From the NCBI GenBank assembly GCA_946122785.1, contig CAMGYJ010000003.1, forward strand, positions 372,001 to 436,000: 64,000 nucleotides of DNA, in the 5' to 3' direction. Of the stretch, positions 57,669 through 64,000 are shown one piece after another. This DNA comes from Linum tenue. Lineage: Eukaryota; Streptophyta; Magnoliopsida; Malpighiales; Linaceae. A program made the position numbers and the translations under genes. Every line of letters starts with the position of its first letter. Position 1 is the first letter of the stretch. The notes under the pieces were generated by a model. The model ran no database searches. It saw only the letters and a program-made list of their open reading frames with translations, and had not been told where the DNA came from.

Positions 57669-59254
57669 CATACTCCTAATTGGTGGTGTGCCCTGGAGCC
57701 CTGGACAACAAAATACTGTTGAAGACAAAAACAGGCCACATCTCAACCGCGACGGTTGGACTTATTGGGCTTTTTGTTGCTTTGGGTCCGGTGAGTTAGA
57801 TCTTCTCGTGGGCCCAACATTTAGCAATCAATCCGGCCATCCAGGCGGGCTTACAGAATTAATTATTTTTATACTCAAGAATTGGGCCGAAGTCACGTTT
57901 TATTGTTATCGCTGCCGACGCGACACTCAAGCTCTTGCTTCGTCTTGGGAAACAAGGAGAGAAGAGGAAAATGGAGTCATCCGCTCAGGAGGAGAATGAG
58001 AGATGAGGAAAATGGAGGGAATGGCTAAAAGCCAAAAAGGTCGTAGCTTTCTTCTCCGAGCAGAAACAAAGTTCCTTCCATTTCCTTTTCATCTATCTTT
58101 GTGAGCAACCCCCCTTCCCCTTTGAATTTTCTTTCCTTCTTCTCTCTCTCTCTCTCTCTCGTTAATAAAAGCTCTGCGTGTAGTTCTTCTTTCGCTTTTT
58201 CAACGAGACTCTGCAATCTCCATGCTTGTCAAGCTGATACAGGCCCTCCCGTTGGTTTCCGGTATTCGTTTATCTCGTCTATCCCGTTGCCGTGAATGGG
58301 TTTTGCTAATTCATACCCTCTTCTTTTATTAGGGGAAATTTTTCCCCATTTGGTTTCATTTCGGGGTTTCTGGGTTTGCACTTTTTAGAACGTCGATTCT
58401 TAGGTTTCTACCTGGATTATCGTGGTTGTGTGATTTCGCAATGTGGGTATGATGTCAAATGTGAATCACTTCCTTGGGTTGATCTCTTTTGTTTGGGTTA
58501 TGCAGATTGCAGAGAGGACGTTCTGCGTTTGCTTTCTGGGTTTTGGCTTCTATAATGGTTTAAAATGTGGAAATCTGTCCGTTTATAGATCAAAGGTTCC
58601 TCGATTGCTGAAGCCTTTCTTGTTTGCTCTTTTCAATGCCTTGATATCTATGTCCTCAATTTCTTTCTCCATCTTTTCGATGTTATTTTTTCAGATAGTA
58701 GTTCATATTCAGGACTTGCGTTTTTTGAATGGTATTCCTATGGGGTCATAATGCTACGAACTTAGGATCATTACTTTGTCTAGTGGGCTGGGGATGTCTC
58801 TCTCCTCATGTTTGATTGCTGTTATCAGATGAACTTCTACCCAAAAAAAAAAAAAAAAAAATTCAAATTGTTGGCATTTTACTTTTTTTGAAGTCTCGTA
58901 CAGCAGTAGCTAGCAGTTGGAGAAGTCTGCTAAGAAGTGGGATTCATAATTTACAGCCTATTGATGTTTCTTTGATGTTAGTAGTGGGTTGAATTTACTC
59001 CAGTTTCTTTCAATATAATTTCTTGATTCATGGATGGCTTTTCCCCCTTTTCCAATTTGGATCACAGGAAGTTGCTGCTGGTGGAATAAGTTCTTGAAAG
59101 CTTTTCTTGGTTGATGAGGAATGGATTTCACAAGCGGATAGGTTGAGCACAGAATCTGCTTTTGAAGCTGCTTTAGAGAGCAAAAAACCAGTAGCAGCAG
59201 TTGCCAACAGCCTCTTATATCAAGAATAGTTCCACAGACTTCTTGTGCCACATC
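57669..59254 (+). promoter_or_regulatory. upstream and leader region of the RING-CH gene
   Basis: A (TC)n tract lies near 58143-58162, in a typical leader position. A leader intron probably spans much of 58260-59070. A possible acceptor is GATCACAG at about 59062-59069. Bases 59101-59220 encode DRLSTESAFEAALESK, which resembles the N-terminus of RING-CH homologues but is in a different frame from the RING domain and has no ATG. Exact exon limits cannot be set from sequence alone. Confidence 0.4.
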
Positions 59255-61146
59255 ATGGAGTTGGATTATAGATTACCTACAAAGAAACTTGTGGACTGTA
59301 GAATTTGTCATGATGAGGATGAGGACACAAGCATGGAAGTGCCGTGCTCTTGCAGTGGCAGTTTAAAGGTTGGTTATCCTTCGGTTTCTAATTTAAAAAC
59401 TTGTATTTGCTGTTCCATATCATGATGATACATCACAAAACATAGATCCTCTTCCACGGACAATTTCTTGTTCCAATCATGATGGTTTCTTGGTTCTTCA
59501 TCAGAGAGATGTTATACTTCTAGCCACTAGATTTTCCAGTTACATGAGATTGTGCTCTTCGTGCAAATTATCGACTGGCACGCGCTGGATTTATGAGGGA
59601 TTCATTATATTTTAGCCCTTAAAAGAGATGGTGCAGCAAATTATATTTGGTATTTAAACTATTGTGACTGATTAGGAGTACTTTGTCTACATTGCAGTAT
59701 GCCCACAGAAAATGTGTTCAGAGGTGGTGCAATGAAAAGGGTGACACTACCTGCGAGATCTGCCAACAGGTGCTTTATCACACTTACATTGTTTCCATGT
59801 CTCCCTGTTTATTTACAACACATCAAAGCGATGCGAAAATGGATATAAGCATTGTCTTTGGGTTTTGTCTTCATGCTCCAGCAATTCAAGCCTGGTTACA
59901 CAGCACCTGCTCCATTGTTTCACTATGGAGGAATTCCTGTGAACTTCAGGTATTGTCTGTTCATTAGTACCAGTATGGGTATGTTTGAACTTCTCCGTTA
60001 AGTCATACAATTCTTCTGTTTTTTGTTTTATATTTCAGGGGAAACTGGGAGATGTCTGGAAATGACTTCCATAATCATCAATTCATAGCAATGGTGACCG
60101 ATGATCGTGATTTTTTGGACTCCGACTTTGATGATTATACAACTACTCCTTCTCCTACAAGCCTGATGTGTTGCCGGGTCGTTGCCATTATCGTACATCA
60201 TTCTATCTCTTTCTCTCCTTCTCCTACAAGTCTGTGTATGCTATGCATACACGATATATGTTCATGGCTATCTTTTCTCCCCTGCTTGTATCGCATTGCC
60301 AGCATGCCTGTGTCCCGTCCATGCAAACATCCTCACCTTCATTTGAATGTCCAATAGCTAGCCGAGTCCTTGTATGTTATGTACTCAGGGGCACACTGCA
60401 GACACACATACCTCGCTAAGTCACTATGCCTCCTTGTAACTAAATTCAATCCACAATTTGGATCCTTGATGCCTGTTACTTAAGGACAAAAGTAGGGTAC
60501 GGTTTTTATAGTTCTGGGTTCAACTTCACATTTCTGCTCGAATTTGCAGTTCATGGTACTCCTTGTGCTGCGCCATACCTTGCCGATCATTACTACTAGA
60601 ACCGAAGACTACTCTGTGACATTGTTTACAGTAAGCTGTGCATTTGCGGCTTCGATGTAATATATGATTGCATTCAAATATCTTCATTTCATGTATTAAA
60701 GTAAAGTTAATATTGGTGCAGTTATCGCTGTTGAGAACAATTGGGATTCTTCTGCCAATTTATGTCATGGTTAAAGTCTTTGCAGCCGTCCAGCGTCAAC
60801 GTCAGCTGGTCAGTTCATAATAATCTTAGTCCAAAATTTTGCTAGACTGGGAGACCCTGTATATTAATGGCAGTTCTACTACCCTTCCCTGTATCTGAAA
60901 GTGGGTTATGGTCAAGATGAAAGAATTCATGCTTTTCCTCAGCTTATTGATCTCTCTTGGTTCCTGGCTGGTTAAGTTTATGTCAATATGTAGTAAATAA
61001 TAGAATGCCTAAGCGGCTGATATTGTTCGATTGACCAGGTTTCACATATGGCGTTCATGCCATCTTCGGATGAAGAAAGTGAGCTCCCCCAAGTAGAAGC
61101 TCAGTCTCGACTAGAACCTCAGTCGCGGCTTATTCGTGTGCAATGA
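59255..61146 (+). CDS. RING-CH (MARCH-like) membrane E3 ubiquitin ligase
   Basis: Seven coding exons fit GT-AG rules and family sequence: 59255-59368, 59698-59769, 59882-59949, 60039-60192, 60550-60630, 60722-60808 and 61039-61146. They give 227 residues. The RING-CH finger has C15, C18, C31, C33, H41, C44, C57 and C60 (CRIC, PCSCSGSLKYAHRKC, CEIC), the C4HC3 order that binds two zincs and recruits an E2 enzyme. Then follow QFKPGYTAPAPLFHYGG, GNWEMSGNDF, VTDDRDFLDSDFDDY and two hydrophobic segments (VVAIIFMVLLVLRH, LLRTIGILLPIYVMVKVF), so it is a membrane-anchored ligase of the plant DUF3675-type group. Substrates are unknown. The start used is the first ATG in the RING frame; homologues have ~30-50 more N-terminal residues. 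It is convergent with eIF5. Confidence 0.88.
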
Positions 61147-61385
61147 CTGGTGAACGGACTCCACCAAACAAAAATGGTCAAGCCAGAGCATCAGCAATGT
61201 CATGTTACGTATAGCAACTGCGTGTTGTTGCAATCTGGGGAATGGAGGGAGCAGTACTGCAAGCAAATCTTCAAAATTCTTCCTTCTGTTCTTCCCATAG
61301 TGGTGGAAATTTCGCTACCTATGTCAATCGAGAGAGAGAAGGGAGATGGATGTACCTCCAAGAGGTTGGGAATGTATAGCTTTAA
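61147..61385 (+). other. 3' flank of the RING-CH gene
   Basis: This is the probable 3' untranslated region. No independent gene is seen. The Harbinger-like MITE begins directly after it. Confidence 0.45.
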
Positions 61386-62296
61386 CGCTCTGTTTGGCAA
61401 CAATGGGGTGCAAATTGAAGGAGGGTGCAAGTTGAGGGGTAAATTGCTGGGGGGTGCAAATTGCTGGGGGGTGTAAGTGGAGGGGTAAATTGTTGTTTGG
61501 ATGAAAAAGTAGGGGGGTGCAAATAGAGTGAAAAGTAAGTAATTATATTATTTTAAAATAGATTTTAAAAATAGATTTTAAGATTACAAAATAGATTTTA
61601 AAATTTTAAAATATTATCATAAAATAATAAAATAAATATTACTATATAATAATAAATATACTTTACTAAAAATAGTTATTATATAATAATGCTCAAATAA
61701 TAATTAATTATGACAATTGTATAATCATTGATCGAGCAATCTCAAAACTCGAAGCTCAACTTGTAACTGGTCATCCTATATAGGGTTTTCGTGTCTAGTT
61801 TAATCTTAAATTGTCAAACACGTCCGAATTTGTAAGTTTTAACTATTTAGTCAAATAAACTGAGTTAACCAAACAATTTCTCTCTATCTTTTCCACAAAC
61901 ACTTCGTATCTCTAATTTTCAATGCAAATTCGATTCAACCAAGAGATCTAGATTTGACTTGACGAACATTGATAAACTTGTTTCAAGAGTCAAATGGTCA
62001 ATCCCGAATAATGTTTACATTAATGATATTTATAAAAAGAAGAAATTGATAATATTAATTATTATATAATTATATATAACACAATTAGAAAAACAAAATT
62101 CCATAATTCCCCCCTCCCCCTCTCTTCCTTCCCTTGCACCCCAATTTGGGGGGTAAGCCGAAACAGTAAATTTGCACTCCCGTTTTGCACCCCCTACTGT
62201 TCCAAATTAACCAAACAGGTGCAAATGTGTTGGAAATTGTATTTACCCCTCACATTTGCACCCTCCTCCCATTTACCCCTCTTCCCAAACAGAGTG
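61386..62296. mobile_element. Harbinger-like MITE
   Basis: Ends CGCTCTGTTTGG and CCAAACAGAGTG are inverted repeats with one mismatch, continued by GGGGTGCAAAT/ATTTGCACCC words over ~90 bp. TAA flanks both sides (61383-61385 and 62297-62299), the Harbinger target size. It is 911 bp, AT-rich inside and without coding capacity. Confidence 0.8.
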
Positions 62297-62299
62297 TAA

Positions 62300-62682
62300 A
62301 GGTTTATCAGATGGCTTTTTAAGGTTCAGTTAATCACAAAGTACAGCGTTCATGTCAATGCAAACCGAAGATTTCAAACTCAAAACAGAATGGAGTCCGC
62401 CAGAATGCATATATATGTTGACGTAACCAAATCATCAGCATCACCAAGACACAGTTCAACTAGACAGACAAAGATAACGTAAAGACATATACCATAGATT
62501 AAGAACAAAAGCACAATAGTTGTTTTCCAATCCAAATCCCAAACAACATTCATGAAAGAAGTTTGATATAACAAAAGACAGATATAAGTGTAGTGTTCCC
62601 ATAAAACCCAAAAGACACTTTATTCTTGAAGACAACAACAAAGGCATCAATGATTACGACAACGGACAGAACACCCTGCAAG
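62300..62682 (-). other. 3' flank of the eIF5 gene
   Basis: This is the likely 3' untranslated region of eIF5 on the minus strand. No other feature is seen. Confidence 0.5.
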
Positions 62683-64000
62683 TCATTCCTCTTCGGTCTC
62701 CGATTCAGCATTCTGGAGCCAATCAATGAATGGCTCAGCGCTCTTCACGATCTTAGAATCCTTGTTGGCTCCTTTGAGATTCCCGTACCACTGCAGAATG
62801 TGCTCCTCCTCCAGAACATCAGCGTCATAGAGAGCTTTTAGAACAAGAGCCACCTCCTTCCCTGCACCAGATTTCTCAAAGAAACCCTGGATGGAACCAA
62901 GTAGAAGCAACTGAGAATCTCCACCTTGGGCTGCAATGGCAGCAGCCAGATATTTCTTCTTCTTGACAACTTCCTTCGCAAGCCCCTTCTCAACACCCTC
63001 GAACAATGCCATAAATAAAGTATCCATCTTTTCCTGACCTGAACCAGGAAGTGAATCCAGAAGACCAGGCAACTGGCTTGCAGAGACTCCTTTACCAATG
63101 CTTTCTTTTAACTCACTGGTTAGAGTAGTGGTAGAAATCGTCTTCCCGTTCTCTTTGGATTTCTCCTCAGCTTTAGGAGAAACAGCACCTTTTGGGCTGC
63201 TGCCATTAGCTTTTGCAGTTTCCTTGGCCTTCTTTTCGGTATCAATGGTAGCAAGCATAACCATTTCAGCAGTAGCAGCACTCAATTGCTCCTGGATGCG
63301 CTGACGAGCTGCCTCTGCAGATGTATCAGTGTGCCACTGAACATCGTCATCATCATCACCATCATCATCGTGCTCTTCCTTCTCATCAACCTGACTATGT
63401 GTAGGTGACACGCGCTCTTCATCAGATCCACTTGCCTTCTTCTTTGTACTTCCAGCCTTGGCTCCATCCTTTGAGGTAGTAGTTGAGCCCTTCTTCTTGA
63501 CATCCTTCTTCACTTTCTTCAACTCCTCATCTGCAGCCTCACCTTCCTTTAGTCGTTCCTTCTCAGCTCTCCTCATTGCTTTCTTGTCCTTCGATCCCTT
63601 TTTTGATTCCGGTGGGTTCTTCAAAATGAAAGTGGTCAGCTTGTCTCTCATATCCACATCAGAAATAAATCCACAGGCAGCACACTTGAGTTGGAGCATC
63701 TGACTTTTGGTGATGAGTATCTCAGTCTCTGGATTCCCACAGCCATAGCACTGAACATACTTTTTTATGAAGATTTCCAGAAGTCCAGCAAGTTTTGCAG
63801 TTTCATGTGAGCCATTCACTAAAGCAATACCAGTTTTCTCATCAAATTTTGATTGAGCACCAAGCTCACAACCAAAGTACTTGGTAGTATAAGAAGCAGG
63901 CCGAGCCAAAGCCTTTGCAATGTCAACCATGTTGACTATATTAGTCTTGATGCCATTTCCTCTGCCCTCAATCTTGGTAACCATTCTAGGCATCTTATAC
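62683..64000 (-). CDS. eIF5: translation initiation factor eIF5 (N-terminus outside window)
   Basis: One continuous exon encodes 438 visible residues and runs off the right edge. The frame stays open past the methionine at 63993 into Tyr-Lys codons, as in the family's RYKMPRMVTKIEGRGNG. eIF5 activates GTP hydrolysis by eIF2 when the start codon is recognised in the 48S complex. The N-terminal domain includes NMVDIAKALARPASYTTKYF and a zinc ribbon (CYGC ... LKCAACG). The Lys/Asp-rich linker contains EEHDDDGDDDDDVQW. The C-terminal W2/HEAT domain ends ILQWYGNLKGANKDSK and FIDWLQNAESETEEE, the acidic-aromatic boxes that bind eIF2 beta and eIF3. Plant eIF5 genes are usually intronless, as here. 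The arginine finger of the GAP domain would lie in the part outside the window. No defects are seen. Confidence 0.95.
   Translation of the reverse strand, partial: YKMPRMVTKIEGRGNGIKTNIVNMVDIAKALARPASYTTKYFGCELGAQSKFDEKTGIALVNGSHETAKLAGLLEIFIKKYVQCYGCGNPETEILITKSQMLQLKCAACGFISDVDMRDKLTTFILKNPPESKKGSKDKKAMRRAEKERLKEGEAADEELKKVKKDVKKKGSTTTSKDGAKAGSTKKKASGSDEERVSPTHSQVDEKEEHDDDGDDDDDVQWHTDTSAEAARQRIQEQLSAATAEMVMLATIDTEKKAKETAKANGSSPKGAVSPKAEEKSKENGKTISTTTLTSELKESIGKGVSASQLPGLLDSLPGSGQEKMDTLFMALFEGVEKGLAKEVVKKKKYLAAAIAAQGGDSQLLLLGSIQGFFEKSGAGKEVALVLKALYDADVLEEEHILQWYGNLKGANKDSKIVKSAEPFIDWLQNAESETEEE

Noticed and set aside
58443..58751. 102-codon plus-strand frame with hydrophobic stretches
   Set aside because: It falls in the probable leader intron of the RING-CH gene, is T-rich, and has no recognised domain.

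Overview
The window looks like nuclear DNA of a flowering plant, most likely a eudicot. The evidence is spliced genes with GT-AG introns and plant-specific families: a nodulin-like/NFD4-type MFS protein, an F-box/FBA protein, a plant Ser-rich protein, an LRR receptor-like protein, a plant RING-CH ligase and an intronless eIF5. These sit in AT-rich spacer dense with plant-type hAT, Harbinger-like and Mutator-like elements, an L1-type LINE and a copia-type element. I cannot name the species. Nothing suggests bacterial or organellar DNA.

Layout. 1-5.8 kb is decayed: a D-3-phosphoglycerate dehydrogenase fragment, a nodulin-like fragment, and two arrays of a ~515 bp repeat. 5.8-15.4 kb is a tandem duplication of an F-box gene plus nodulin-like gene unit. 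The right copy is intact (F-box 10026-11174, nodulin-like 12993-15396). The left copy has lost its F-box coding region, carries two transposon insertions, and has a broken nodulin-like gene into which an F-box 5' end has been spliced. 15.4-28.9 kb is mostly spacer, with an LRR-gene relic and an L1 LINE nested inside a hAT-type MITE. A Ser-rich protein gene lies at 28886-29539. 29.5-48.2 kb is a transposon zone: a tiny copia derivative with an internally inverted reverse transcriptase piece, a MITE nested in a Mutator-like element, Harbinger-like elements and a nested MITE cluster. 48.2-51.7 kb is a receptor-like protein gene with a one-base frameshift. 54.0-57.7 kb is a Mutator-like element carrying a broken plant-mobile-domain gene and a zinc-knuckle remnant. 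The right end holds a RING-CH E3 ligase gene (59255-61146, plus strand) convergent with an eIF5 gene (62683 to the window edge, minus strand), with a Harbinger-like MITE between them.

The intact genes have unrelated housekeeping, regulatory or defence roles and form no pathway. The notable biology is structural: gene duplication, chimera formation, and at least three well-supported nested or rearranged transposons with readable target-site duplications. I found no clear novel multi-gene system. The best candidates for unusual objects are the rearranged mini-copia element, the PMD-carrying Mutator-like element and the in-frame F-box/nodulin chimera. All exon coordinates are hand-derived from reading frame and splice sites.
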